From assembly GCF_001866645.1 (NCBI RefSeq), contig NZ_MLYP01000059.1, positions 1 to 64,000 of the forward strand: a DNA stretch of 64,000 nt, read 5' to 3'. How positions within the stretch are numbered: position 1 is the stretch's first letter; the number at the start of each line of letters is the position of its first letter. This document shows, in pieces, positions 1-7,779 of this stretch. This stretch comes from Streptomyces colonosanans. GTDB taxonomy: Bacteria > Actinomycetota > Actinomycetes > Streptomycetales > Streptomycetaceae. The notes under the pieces were generated by a model. That model ran no database searches. It was not told the DNA's origin and was given only the letters and a program-made list of their open reading frames with translations. The position numbers and the translations under genes are program-made.

Positions 1-579
1 CCTCCGTACGGTGCACCCCCGCCCGGTGGCCAACCCCCTTATGGCGCACCTCCCCCCGGCGCCGGAGGCCCGTACGGCACGCCCCCGCCCTACGGAGGGG
101 GCCCGTACGTCGGCAGGGACCCCCTGGCCGGAATGCCCCCGCTCGCCGACAGCCTCAAGCGCGTGCTCGCGCGGATCATCGACATGATCCTCGTCGGGGT
201 GGTCGTCTGGTTGCTGTCCCTGGCGTTCCACACCACCAACTACAACGTCAACGCCGACCAGGTCCAGTCCGGCAAGTCCCTCGGACAGTCGGTGATCGCC
301 GCCATCCTCTACGTCGGCTATGACACCTTCATGATCAGCAGGTCGGGGCAGACGTTCGGCAAGAAGCTGCTGAAGATGCGGGTGGCCAACCTCGCCGACG
401 GCTCCACCCCCTCGGTGCAGACCGCCCTGATCCGCGCGGCGGTGCTGTGGCTCCCGTTCGCGTTCTGCTGCGCCTGCGTCTGGACCATCATCTGCGGCGG
501 CTGGAGCTTCTTCGACCGGCCCTACAAGCAGGGCCTGCACGACAAGGCGGCCAAGACGGTAGAAGTCAGCACGGAGTGA
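1..579 (+). CDS. RDD family membrane protein, 5'-truncated
   Basis: The reading frame is open from the first base, so the true start lies left of the window. The first ~40 visible residues are a low-complexity Pro/Gly/Tyr tail of PPYG/PPPG units, which then runs into an RDD domain. That domain has a first hydrophobic segment (IIDMILVGVVVWLLSLAF), a second near IAAILYVGYDTFM, the conserved GQTFGKKLLKMRV motif, a third hydrophobic stretch (VLWLPFAFCCACVW), and the closing HDKAAKTVEV. RDD proteins are small polytopic membrane proteins, some implicated in ion exchange or stress, but most have no assigned function. A disordered PPYG N-terminus followed by RDD is common in actinobacteria. The family is secure; the function is unknown. 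Confidence 0.85.
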   Translation, partial: PPYGAPPPGGQPPYGAPPPGAGGPYGTPPPYGGGPYVGRDPLAGMPPLADSLKRVLARIIDMILVGVVVWLLSLAFHTTNYNVNADQVQSGKSLGQSVIAAILYVGYDTFMISRSGQTFGKKLLKMRVANLADGSTPSVQTALIRAAVLWLPFAFCCACVWTIICGGWSFFDRPYKQGLHDKAAKTVEVSTE

Positions 580-627
580 GGGGGCGTTGAGCGAAGGGGC
601 GGCGGTGGTGTACGGCGGGCCTGTGTG

Positions 628-918
628 TCACGGGCCCGCCGGTTCGCGTACGGACTCGGTGCGCGAGGCGGATCCGACCGACGTCCCGGGACGCACGGCT
701 GCGGCGGGCATCCGGTCGGCGGACCGTCCGGCCGCGGCCGACGCGGACTTCGGCATGGGGACCGTCAGGGCGACGAGCAGCCCGAGCGCGAGCGCCGCAA
801 GGGCGATCACGGCGATGCCGAGGCCCGAACTCGTCTGTGACAGCAGCAGCATGGCGAGGGTGGAGAAGATCACGGTGCAGGAACCGTAGGCGAGCTGTGC
901 GGCAGTCGGACGAGGCAT
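628..918 (-). CDS. Small two-helix membrane protein, unknown function
   Basis: A 96-residue product starting MPRPTAAQLAYG. Two adjacent hydrophobic helices (roughly residues 10-30 and 33-52, the second rich in Ala/Leu) are followed by a polar Ser/Ala/Arg-rich cytoplasm-like tail. I chose the ATG at 918 rather than the in-frame ATG at 924. A GAGGA ribosome site (925-929 on the plus strand) is 6 nt from 918 but abuts 924. It faces the RDD gene convergently with a ~50-bp gap. I do not recognise a characterised family. Codon use is typical of the neighbours, so it is probably a real conserved hypothetical protein. Confidence 0.6.
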   Translation of the reverse strand: MPRPTAAQLAYGSCTVIFSTLAMLLLSQTSSGLGIAVIALAALALGLLVALTVPMPKSASAAAGRSADRMPAAAVRPGTSVGSASRTESVREPAGP

Positions 919-941
919 GGCCATTCCTCGGGGTGGGGTGG

Positions 942-972
942 CCTCCCCCCGTGCCTCACGCTATGGGGGAGG
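942..972. repeat. Small palindromic G/C hairpin repeat
   Basis: CCTCCCCC at 942-949 is matched by GGGGGAGG at 965-972 around a 15-nt loop. This resembles the dispersed CCTCCCCC...GGGGGAGG palindromes common in Streptomyces intergenic DNA. It lies just upstream of the minus-strand small membrane protein. Confidence 0.45.
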
Positions 973-1201
973 ATGCGGGCAACTATGGGGCTTGTGGGGC
1001 ACAACGGGTCTGACTGGGAATCACGGGATGACAACGGTGTCGACAGGGCAATCCATCGCCGTTCCAGCAGTTCGCCTGTCGACTCTATTCGCCTGCATGC
1101 CCGAGCGGAACAGTTGGTAAGCGTGACCTAACCCACGGTGTCGGTGCATGGGGGGCGCACGGATTCATGCAGTCCACCGACTGGACCTATGCGCGCGCCG
1201 G

Positions 1202-1230
1202 TTGACAGGCGATTATGCCGATCGTATGGC
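1202..1230 (+). promoter_or_regulatory. Candidate promoter for the M6 protease gene
   Basis: A perfect TTGACA (1202-1207) is followed after 17 bp by TATGGC (1225-1230), a weak -10. The transcript leader would be about 160 nt. Assigned by eye only. Confidence 0.35.
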
Positions 1231-1395
1231 GAACGCCAGTTCTCAGTAATGCACTTGGCCTGTCCAAGTCAAGATCTGTCTTTTCTTCTGAACCTCCGGT
1301 CAAATGTCGTCACTTGACACACGCGTACACCGCGCGCGGACCTCTCACGATCGATTCGTCATCCGCGTGATCGGACGCGTCGGGGAGGACTTCAA

Positions 1396-3738
1396 GTGAC
1401 CAGTAGGCCCTGGACGTTCAGAGTGGCCGCGATAGGCGTGACGCTCGCGGCCGCCTCCGCCACGTTCGCGACCTTCGCGGTGGCGGAGGCGAACACGCCG
1501 TCGGATCCCGCCGCCGTGAACCGGCACGACCCGCAGCCGGAGAAGCAGAAGGAGCACGACTTCGACGGCCCACTGAGCAAGACCCAGGAGGCTCAGCGCC
1601 AAGAAGCGCTCAGCCAGGTCGTGTCCGGCAAGGCGAAGGTCAAGAACAACGACGGTTCGAACGTCGTCCAGCTCAAGGGCAAGAAGGGCGACAGCAAGTA
1701 CGTCGAGCTCGGCCGTGAGAAGACCGACAAGATCTTCACGATCCTGGTCGAGTTCGGCGACAAGGTCGACAGCCGCTACGGCGGCACGCCCGGCCCGCTG
1801 CACAACGAGATCGCCGCGCCCGACCGCAAGAACGACAACAGCACGGACTGGCGGGCGGACTACAACCAGAAGCACTACCAGGACCTGTACTTCGGCACCG
1901 GCAAGGACACCGAGTCGCTGAAGAAGTACTACGAGGCGCAGTCCTCGGGTCGCTACTCGGTCGACGGTGAGGTGACCGACTGGGTCAAGATCCCCTATAA
2001 CGAGGCCCGTTACGGCTCCAACGAGGCCGACGACTCCGCTGCCTGGTACGCGGTCCAGGACGGCGTCAACGCCTGGGTCGCCGACCGCAAGGCCGAGGGG
2101 ATGTCCACGGCCGAGATCCGCGCCGAGCTCGCCCAGTTCGACCAGTGGGACCGCTACGACTACGACAACGACGGCAACTTCAACGAGCCCGACGGCTACA
2201 TCGACCACTTCCAGATCGTGCACGCCGGCGAGGACGAGTCCGCGGGCGGCGGCGCCCAGGGCACGGACGCCATCTGGGCCCACCGCTGGTACGCCTTCGG
2301 CACCGACGCCGGTGTCACCGGCCCCGACGCCAACAAGCTCGGCGGCACCCAGATCGGCGACACCGGCATCTGGGTCGGCGACTACACCATCCAGCCGGAG
2401 AACGGCGGACTCGGCGTCTTCGCCCACGAGTACGGCCACGACCTCGGCCTGCCGGACGAGTACGACACCAACGGCGGCGAGAACTCCACCGGGTTCTGGA
2501 CGCTGATGTCGTCCGGTTCCTGGCTGGGCACGGGCAAGGAAGCCATCGGTGACATGCCCGGCGACATGAACGCCTGGGACAAGCTCCAGCTGGGCTGGCT
2601 CGACTACGACACGGCCAAGGCCGGCGTGAAGTCCTCGCACAAGCTGGGCGTGGCCGAGTACAACACCAAGGACAAGCAGGCGCTGGTCGTCTCGCTGCCC
2701 GACAAGGCCGTCACCACCGAGGTGGTCCCCCCGGCCCAGGGTCAGACCCAGTGGTGGAGCGGCAGCGGCAACGACCTGCGCAACACGCTGACCCGCTCGG
2801 TCGACCTCACCGGCAAGTCCTCGGCCACGCTGTCCCTGGACGGCTGGTACGACATCGAGGCCGGCTACGACTTCCTCTACGCCGAGGTGTCGGCCGACGG
2901 CGGCACCAACTGGACCGCTCTCGACGGCACGGTGAACGGTCAGCCGGTCCCGCGCGACGCCAGCGACAAGCCGGCCCTGACCGGTTCGATCGACGCGTAC
3001 GCGAAGCTGTCGTACCCGCTGGACGCCTACGCGGGCAAGAAGATCGACCTGCGCTTCCGCTACCAGACCGACGGCGGTGTGGCGCTCAAGGGCTTCGCGG
3101 CCGACGAGATCGCGGTGACCGCGGACGGCTCGGCCGTCTTCTCCGACGACGCGGAGAGCGCGGACGCGGCCTGGACGGCGAACGGCTTCTCCCGGATCGG
3201 CGCGTCCTTCACCAAGGACTACGAGCAGTACTACATCGCCGAGAACCGGCAGTACGTGTCGTACGACAAGACCCTGAAGGTCGGCCCGTACAACTTCGGC
3301 TTCTCGACGACCCGTCCGGACTGGGTGGAGCACATCCCGTACCAGAACGGCCTGTTGATCTGGAAGTGGGACCGCTCGCAGGCGGACAACAACACCGCCG
3401 CCCACAAGGGCACCGGTCTGATCCTGCCGGTCGACTCGCACCCGACGCCGCTGAGGTGGGCCGACGGCACGCTGCTGCGCAACCGGTTCCAGGCCTACGA
3501 CTCGCCGTTCACCCTGGAGAGCACCGACGCGATCACGCTGCACAGGGCTGGCGTGCCGGTGACGATCAAGTCGCAGAAGGGGGTGCCGGTCTTCAACGAC
3601 CACACCAACACCTACTACGACGAGTCGAACCCGACTGCCGGCGTCAAGATCACTGACACCAACACCAAGATCAAGATCGACAACGTGACCAAGGGCGGCT
3701 CCGTGATGGAGCTCAAGGTCGGGCCCGCGGTGAAGTAG
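1396..3738 (+). CDS. Secreted M6 family metalloprotease, immune inhibitor A type
   Basis: A 780-residue exported zinc metalloprotease. The GTG start has GGAGG 7 nt upstream. An Arg-containing N-terminus and hydrophobic core up to about residue 33 form a signal peptide, followed by a polar pro-region. The catalytic motif HEYGHDLGLPD begins at His344, giving HExxHxxGxxD with the metal ligands and catalytic Glu. Downstream are a GFWTLMSSGSW metzincin-like turn and a jelly-roll/MAM-like C-terminal part (~430-780). The family (InhA of Bacillus, PrtV of Vibrio) degrades extracellular host or environmental proteins. The size is typical. It is monocistronic, with no obvious partner gene. A second, shorter M6 protein is encoded at 61.3 kb. 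Family assignment is firm; the substrate is unknown. Confidence 0.92.
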   Translation: MTSRPWTFRVAAIGVTLAAASATFATFAVAEANTPSDPAAVNRHDPQPEKQKEHDFDGPLSKTQEAQRQEALSQVVSGKAKVKNNDGSNVVQLKGKKGDSKYVELGREKTDKIFTILVEFGDKVDSRYGGTPGPLHNEIAAPDRKNDNSTDWRADYNQKHYQDLYFGTGKDTESLKKYYEAQSSGRYSVDGEVTDWVKIPYNEARYGSNEADDSAAWYAVQDGVNAWVADRKAEGMSTAEIRAELAQFDQWDRYDYDNDGNFNEPDGYIDHFQIVHAGEDESAGGGAQGTDAIWAHRWYAFGTDAGVTGPDANKLGGTQIGDTGIWVGDYTIQPENGGLGVFAHEYGHDLGLPDEYDTNGGENSTGFWTLMSSGSWLGTGKEAIGDMPGDMNAWDKLQLGWLDYDTAKAGVKSSHKLGVAEYNTKDKQALVVSLPDKAVTTEVVPPAQGQTQWWSGSGNDLRNTLTRSVDLTGKSSATLSLDGWYDIEAGYDFLYAEVSADGGTNWTALDGTVNGQPVPRDASDKPALTGSIDAYAKLSYPLDAYAGKKIDLRFRYQTDGGVALKGFAADEIAVTADGSAVFSDDAESADAAWTANGFSRIGASFTKDYEQYYIAENRQYVSYDKTLKVGPYNFGFSTTRPDWVEHIPYQNGLLIWKWDRSQADNNTAAHKGTGLILPVDSHPTPLRWADGTLLRNRFQAYDSPFTLESTDAITLHRAGVPVTIKSQKGVPVFNDHTNTYYDESNPTAGVKITDTNTKIKIDNVTKGGSVMELKVGPAVK

Positions 3739-3859
3739 TCCACATCTTCGCAGGTCAGAAGTGCATCGGCGGCGATCCCGTGGCGGGTCGCCGCCGATCG
3801 TGTTTAGGTGCGTTCTGTGGCGCGCTGATGGACACCGACCGGAACGGGGGCGTGACCGA

Positions 3860-4192
3860 ATGGCCGCAGGAGGTTTCTGCAAGCTGCCGAACGGCAGCGT
3901 GGTGGTGGCGCTGAACCTGCCCAGCCCGGGGTCAGGCAGCGGCTCCGTCCGCGTGCTCGTCCTCGCCCGGAACCGCGCCCGGGCGCTGACACGTCTGCGC
4001 AACCTGGGCCTGCGCGCCGTCTACCTGCGCGGCAACGTCGCCCCACCGACCCCCGACGAGATCACCGCGGTCCTGCACCACCCCGACGGCCTGATCTGGC
4101 GCACCGCACCCGACGGCGCGGGCCAGGAGCTGTCCCAGGAGCTGTGGCACCCGATCAGGGCGCTGCTGAGGAGGCCGACGGCGCAGGCGTGA
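3860..4192 (+). CDS. Conserved hypothetical protein, 110 aa
   Basis: Starting at the internal ATG at 3860 (GGGGG 9 nt upstream) gives a 110-residue soluble protein, MAAGGFCKLPNGSVVVALNL onward. The frame is open further upstream to 3761, but that part looks like intergenic DNA. Visible features are a beta-rich N-terminal half, an LRNLGLRAVYLRGN segment and a Trp-containing C-terminal half (LIWRTAPDG, LWHPIRALLRR). No signal peptide or membrane helix is present. Its size and position between the protease and pncA suggest a Streptomyces-specific hypothetical protein. I do not recognise a family. Confidence 0.6.
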   Translation: MAAGGFCKLPNGSVVVALNLPSPGSGSGSVRVLVLARNRARALTRLRNLGLRAVYLRGNVAPPTPDEITAVLHHPDGLIWRTAPDGAGQELSQELWHPIRALLRRPTAQA

Positions 4193-4240
4193 GCGCAGCC
4201 CTCGGGCGGTGCGTCCGGGTCGGTGCGGTCCCCGGCCCGG

Positions 4241-4828
4241 TTACGACACGACCGGCTTGCCGGACAGCTCCACCCCGGCCTCCCGGAGCTCCTCCAGCGC
4301 CCGTTCCGTGGCCGCCTCGGACACCCCGGCGGTGAGGTCCAGCAGGACCTGCGTACGGAAGCCCTGCCGCACCGCGTCCAGAGCGGTGGCCCGCACGCAG
4401 TGGTCCGTGGCGATCCCCACCACGTCCACCTCGTCGATCTTCCGCGCCCGCAGCCAGTCGCCCAGTGGCACCCCGTTCTCGTCGGCGCCCTCGAACCCGC
4501 TGTAGGCCGCCGAGTACGCGCCCTTGTCGAACACCGCGTCGACCATGCCGGAGGTGACCACCGGGGCGAAGTTCGGGTGGAAGCCCACTCCCTCCGTGCC
4601 CGCCACGCAGTGCGCGGGCCAGGAGTGGACGTAGTCGGGATTGTCGGCGAAGTGCCCACCCGGGGCGATGTGGTGGTCACGGGTGGCGACGACATGGCGG
4701 TACCCGGCGGGGGCCTGCCCGATCAGCTCCGTGATCGCGGCGGCCACATCGGCGCCCCCGGCCACCGCGAGGCTGCCGCCTTCACAGAAGTCGTTCTGCA
4801 CGTCTACGACGATCAGGGCGCGGCGCAT
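4241..4828 (-). CDS. pncA: Nicotinamidase / isochorismatase-family hydrolase
   Basis: A 195-residue cytoplasmic hydrolase expected to convert nicotinamide to nicotinate. The N-terminus reads MRRALIVVDVQNDFCEGGSL with the catalytic Asp9 in DVQNDF. The metal-binding DxHxxH-like region (TRDHHIAPGGHF), a Lys in VFDKGAYSAAYSGFE and the nucleophile Cys144 in GIATDHCVRAT complete the triad. I took the internal ATG at 4828 because the isochorismatase fold begins there; the longer frame upstream is non-homologous. pncB lies directly upstream on the same strand, so the two steps of the Preiss-Handler salvage entry are adjacent. A TAGGCT at 4907-4902 suggests that pncA also has its own promoter. Confidence 0.92.
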   Translation of the reverse strand: MRRALIVVDVQNDFCEGGSLAVAGGADVAAAITELIGQAPAGYRHVVATRDHHIAPGGHFADNPDYVHSWPAHCVAGTEGVGFHPNFAPVVTSGMVDAVFDKGAYSAAYSGFEGADENGVPLGDWLRARKIDEVDVVGIATDHCVRATALDAVRQGFRTQVLLDLTAGVSEAATERALEELREAGVELSGKPVVS

Positions 4829-5075
4829 GGTCGATGTCCTTCGGCTTGGCGGCGGTTCGGTGGGGGAGGGGTGCGGGCCCGGCCGTCCGGATGGACTACC
4901 GAGCCTAGAGACTTCAGGGGCGGGACGGGAGGGGCATGCCGGGGCGGATCGGATGCGCGGGTGCGCTGCCGTTGCATTCCCGCCGGCCGCCCGTTCATGC
5001 GCCCGCGGACCGGGCAGGCCGAAGCCACACTCCGCCCTTACCTCCAGGGTCGCCCTTGAACCCTTCAGAAAGACG

Positions 5076-6404
5076 TCACAGGTATTCGGTCGGAAGCACC
5101 GGTTCCCCACGGGACAACTGCGTCGCCGACAGCGGCAGATTGGCGCGTGCGGCCGCGTGCCGGTCGCGAACGACGTCCAGCGACTCACGGGCGACGACCT
5201 GGCCGCCCTTGACCAGCTGGACCAGCAGCTGGCGGTCCGCCAGCTCGGCCGGCACCGGCCCGGTGCCGATCACCTCGGCCTCGGCCACCCCGTGCTCGTC
5301 CAGCCGCCTGGCCGCCCACTTGCGCCCGCCGATGGACGTCTTGCCGCCGCTCGCCTTCTTCGCCACCGGCACCAGCGGAGCCTTCGGGTCCGCCGACTCG
5401 GCGCGGGCGACCAGCTTGTAGACCATCGAGCAGGTCGGATGCCCGGAACCCGTCACCAGCTGGGTGCCGACGCCGTACGCGTCCACGGGCGCCGCCGCCA
5501 GCGAGGCGATGGCGTACTCATCCAGGTCCGAGGTCACGACGATCTTCGTGCCGGTCGCGCCCAGCGCGTCGAGCTGCTGCCGCACCCGGTGCGCGACCAG
5601 CAGCAGGTCGCCGGAGTCGATGCGCACGGCGCCCAGCTCGGGCCCCGCGATCTCGACGGCCACCCGGACGGCCTCGGCGACGTCGTAGGTGTCCACGAGC
5701 AGCGTGGTGTCCCGGCCCAGCGAGTCGATCTGGGCCCGGAAGGCGTCACGTTCGGTGTCGTGCAGGAGCGTGAAGGCATGGGCGGACGTCCCGACCGTCG
5801 GGATGCCGTACCGGAAGCCGGAGGCCAGGTCGGAGGTGGTCGCGAAGCCGCCGACGTAGGCGGAGCGTGCGGCGGCCACGGCGGCCAGCTCATGGGTGCG
5901 CCGGGCGCCCATCTCGATCAGCGGCCGGTCACCGGCTGCGGAGGCCATTCGGGAGGCGGCGGCCGCGACGGCGGAGTCGTGGTTGAGGATCGACAGGATC
6001 ACGGTCTCCAGGAGCACGCACTCCGCGAAGGTGCCCTCGACCCGCATGATCGGCGAGCCCGGGAAGTACACCTCGCCCTCCGGGTAGCCCCAGATGTCGC
6101 CGCTGAAGCGGTAACCGGCCAGCCACTGAAGGGTCTCCTCGTCGACGATCTCGCGTTCCCGCAGGAAACCGAGGACGTCCGAGTCGAAGCGGAAGTTCTC
6201 GACCGCGTCCAGGACGCGCCCGGTGCCGGCCACGACGCCGTAGCGGCGGCCGTCCGGCAGCCGCCGGGTGAAGACCTCGAACACGGACCGCCGCTCGGCG
6301 GTGCCCGCCTCCAGGGCGGCCTGCAGCATCGTCAGCTCGTAGTGGTCGGTGAAGAGTGCCGTCGAGGGAACGTCCACCGGCAGCCCAAGGTCCGCTGTCT
6401 CCAT
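5076..6404 (-). CDS. pncB: Nicotinate phosphoribosyltransferase
   Basis: A 442-residue enzyme that makes nicotinate mononucleotide from nicotinate and PRPP, the step after pncA. Recognisable blocks are STALFTDHYELTML at the N-terminus, FPGSPIMRVEG, the IEMGARRTHE motif, GTSAHAFTLLHD (the regulatory His region) and the VRIDSGDLL/VTSDLDE phosphate-binding half near the C-terminus. I prefer the ATG at 6404 (METADLGLP) over 6425. Neither has a clear Shine-Dalgarno site, but TACGAT lies 8 nt upstream of 6404, fitting leaderless transcription. A 15-bp palindrome overlaps the expected -35 region. The gene is divergent from clpS. Confidence 0.93.
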   Translation of the reverse strand: METADLGLPVDVPSTALFTDHYELTMLQAALEAGTAERRSVFEVFTRRLPDGRRYGVVAGTGRVLDAVENFRFDSDVLGFLREREIVDEETLQWLAGYRFSGDIWGYPEGEVYFPGSPIMRVEGTFAECVLLETVILSILNHDSAVAAAASRMASAAGDRPLIEMGARRTHELAAVAAARSAYVGGFATTSDLASGFRYGIPTVGTSAHAFTLLHDTERDAFRAQIDSLGRDTTLLVDTYDVAEAVRVAVEIAGPELGAVRIDSGDLLLVAHRVRQQLDALGATGTKIVVTSDLDEYAIASLAAAPVDAYGVGTQLVTGSGHPTCSMVYKLVARAESADPKAPLVPVAKKASGGKTSIGGRKWAARRLDEHGVAEAEVIGTGPVPAELADRQLLVQLVKGGQVVARESLDVVRDRHAAARANLPLSATQLSRGEPVLPTEYL

Positions 6405-6412
6405 GGTGGACG

Positions 6413-6418
6413 ATCGTA
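6413..6418 (-). promoter_or_regulatory. Candidate -10 element of pncB (leaderless)
   Basis: On the minus strand TACGAT ends 8 nt before the pncB ATG, placing transcription start at or near the start codon. The -35 position (6436-6441) is poor and lies inside the 15-bp palindrome. Confidence 0.35.
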
Positions 6419-6426
6419 CCTTCATC

Positions 6427-6441
6427 TCGTCAGTCTGACGA
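6427..6441. promoter_or_regulatory. 15-bp perfect palindrome between pncB and clpS, candidate operator
   Basis: TCGTCAG-T-CTGACGA is a perfect palindrome with a single central base. It lies 23 bp upstream of the pncB start, over the expected -35, and 43 bp from clpS. NAD salvage genes in actinobacteria can be controlled by dedicated NAD-metabolism repressors. The assignment of this site to any one repressor is inference. Confidence 0.45.
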
Positions 6442-6483
6442 TTTGTGACCTCGTTTGTGCGCGCACCCAGCAGTGGTGGCAGC

Positions 6484-6801
6484 ATGGGGCCTGTGACGGC
6501 TCCCGCACCCCTAGAGATCGAAAAGACCGAGTCGGCGGAGGAAGCCTTCGCCGTACCCGCGCCGGACGTCCCCTGGGTGACGATCGTCCACAATGACCCG
6601 GTCAACCTCATGAGCTATGTGACGTATGTCTTTCAGACGTACTTCGGCTACCCCAAGGACAAGGCCACCAAGCTCATGCTCGACGTCCACCACAAGGGCC
6701 GGGCGGTGGTGTCCAGCGGCACGCGCGAGGAGATGGAGCGCGACGTCCAGGCCATGCACGGCTACGGTCTGTGGGCCACACTTCAGCAGGACCGCAAGTA
6801 G
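6484..6801 (+). CDS. clpS: ATP-dependent Clp protease adaptor ClpS
   Basis: A 105-residue N-degron adaptor that delivers proteins with destabilising N-terminal residues to the ClpA/ClpC-ClpP machine. After an acidic, flexible N-terminal ~30 residues, the core shows the ClpS signature VPWVTIVHNDPVNLMSYVTYV, then the MLDVHHKGRAVV block that lines the N-end pocket, and an ERDVQAMHGYGL C-terminal helix. The ATG at 6484 was chosen; a GTG at 6493 is an alternative three codons in. The next gene (DUF2017) follows after 31 bp and is the usual neighbour in actinobacteria. Confidence 0.93.
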   Translation: MGPVTAPAPLEIEKTESAEEAFAVPAPDVPWVTIVHNDPVNLMSYVTYVFQTYFGYPKDKATKLMLDVHHKGRAVVSSGTREEMERDVQAMHGYGLWATLQQDRK

Positions 6802-6832
6802 TCAGCAGGCCCGTCAAGCACCGAAAAGACCC

Positions 6833-7441
6833 ATGCCAGGACACTTCGAACCGCTCCCCGGCGGCGGCGCGGCCGTCGCCCTCGACGACGTCGAGATCTC
6901 CATCATCCGCTCGCTGGCCGTCCAGCTGCTGGAACTCATCGGGCCGGGCCCCGGGGCCGCAGACGGCCCCGAGGACCCGCTCGCCGAACTGTTCGCGGAG
7001 GGGCCGAGCGAGCCGCCCGCCGACCCGGTGCTGCGCCGCCTGTTCCCGGACGCCTACGGCGGCCCCGGCGATGCGCCGGCCTCGCCCGAGGAGGCGGAGG
7101 AGCGGCGCGCCCACTCCGCCGAGTTCCGCCGCTTCACCGAGAACGACCTGCGCGCGGGCAAGCGCGAGAACGCGCTCGCGGTGATCCGCTCGCTGGACGC
7201 GCTGACTCCGGTGGGCGACGAGGCCGCCGTCCTGGAACTGTCACCCGAAAAATCTCGGCAGTGGCTCGGCGCCCTGAACGACCTGCGTCTGGCGATCGGT
7301 TCCCGTCTGGAGGTCGCCGACGAGGACGACGCCGACGAGCTCTACCAGCTGCCCGACGAGGACCCGCGCAAGCCGATGGTGATGGCCTACCTGTGGCTGG
7401 GCGGCCTTCAGGAGACCCTCGTCACGAGCCTTATGCCCTGA
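6833..7441 (+). CDS. DUF2017 domain protein (ClpS-associated)
   Basis: A 202-residue soluble, acidic protein starting MPGHFEPLPGGGAAVALDDV. The family signature is visible in VEISIIRSLAVQLLELI near the N-terminus, a variable acidic linker, RRLFPDAY, RFTENDLRAGKRENA and the C-terminal WLGALNDLRLAIGSRL followed by AYLWLGGLQETLV. DUF2017 proteins almost always follow clpS in actinobacteria. Their role is unknown, though a link with N-degron proteolysis is reasonable. The start was taken at the ATG that opens the conserved region, 31 bp after the clpS stop. Confidence 0.85.
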   Translation: MPGHFEPLPGGGAAVALDDVEISIIRSLAVQLLELIGPGPGAADGPEDPLAELFAEGPSEPPADPVLRRLFPDAYGGPGDAPASPEEAEERRAHSAEFRRFTENDLRAGKRENALAVIRSLDALTPVGDEAAVLELSPEKSRQWLGALNDLRLAIGSRLEVADEDDADELYQLPDEDPRKPMVMAYLWLGGLQETLVTSLMP

Positions 7442-7779
7442 TATGCGGGGATCACCCCCCGTGCGCCACCCTCCGGTGTTCGCTCAGCGGACGTTCAAGT
7501 CCGGATAACGATCGCGTCACAACGGCGGTCGTTTACGCCCTTTTCGGTGACGTTTTGTCCGCTTCTTCCGGTGATGTGCGCCACATACCGGACAGCCGAT
7601 CAATGCTGCGGCCGTGGTACATCTTCACGACCGCCCGACAGGACGCCACCCATGTCCGGTCGGGTGCGCCACCGAGCCGGCGACCGTCGGCCAGGCAACA
7701 ACTCCATCAATCCGGGGGGATCGGAACCCGGTTCGAGGCCGACGAAAGGCCCGGATCGGCATGGAGAAAGGCGCACCAC
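7442..7779. other. Upstream region of the amino acid permease
   Basis: This 338-bp stretch has no convincing gene. No clear terminator or known RNA was seen. The last ~20 bp carry the AGAAAGG ribosome site of the permease. It is probably a regulated promoter region; nothing more specific can be supported. Confidence 0.4.

Larger units (their letters stand above)
919..1395. other. Intergenic region upstream of the M6 protease
   Basis: This is about 480 bp without a convincing gene. It carries the hairpin at 942-972 and is less GC-rich over 1200-1320 than the surrounding DNA. A TTGACA hexamer sits at 1202. No RNA gene was recognised. It is probably the divergent regulatory region for the small membrane protein and the secreted protease. 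Confidence 0.5.

Noticed and set aside
1345..4002. 885-codon open frame on the minus strand opposite the M6 protease
   Set aside because: Low-complexity Val/Leu/Arg/Gly translation typical of the antisense of a high-GC gene; the plus-strand protein is a clear family member.
4641..6596. 651-codon plus-strand frame over pncA and pncB
   Set aside because: It is the antisense shadow of two well-identified enzymes and has no recognisable domains.
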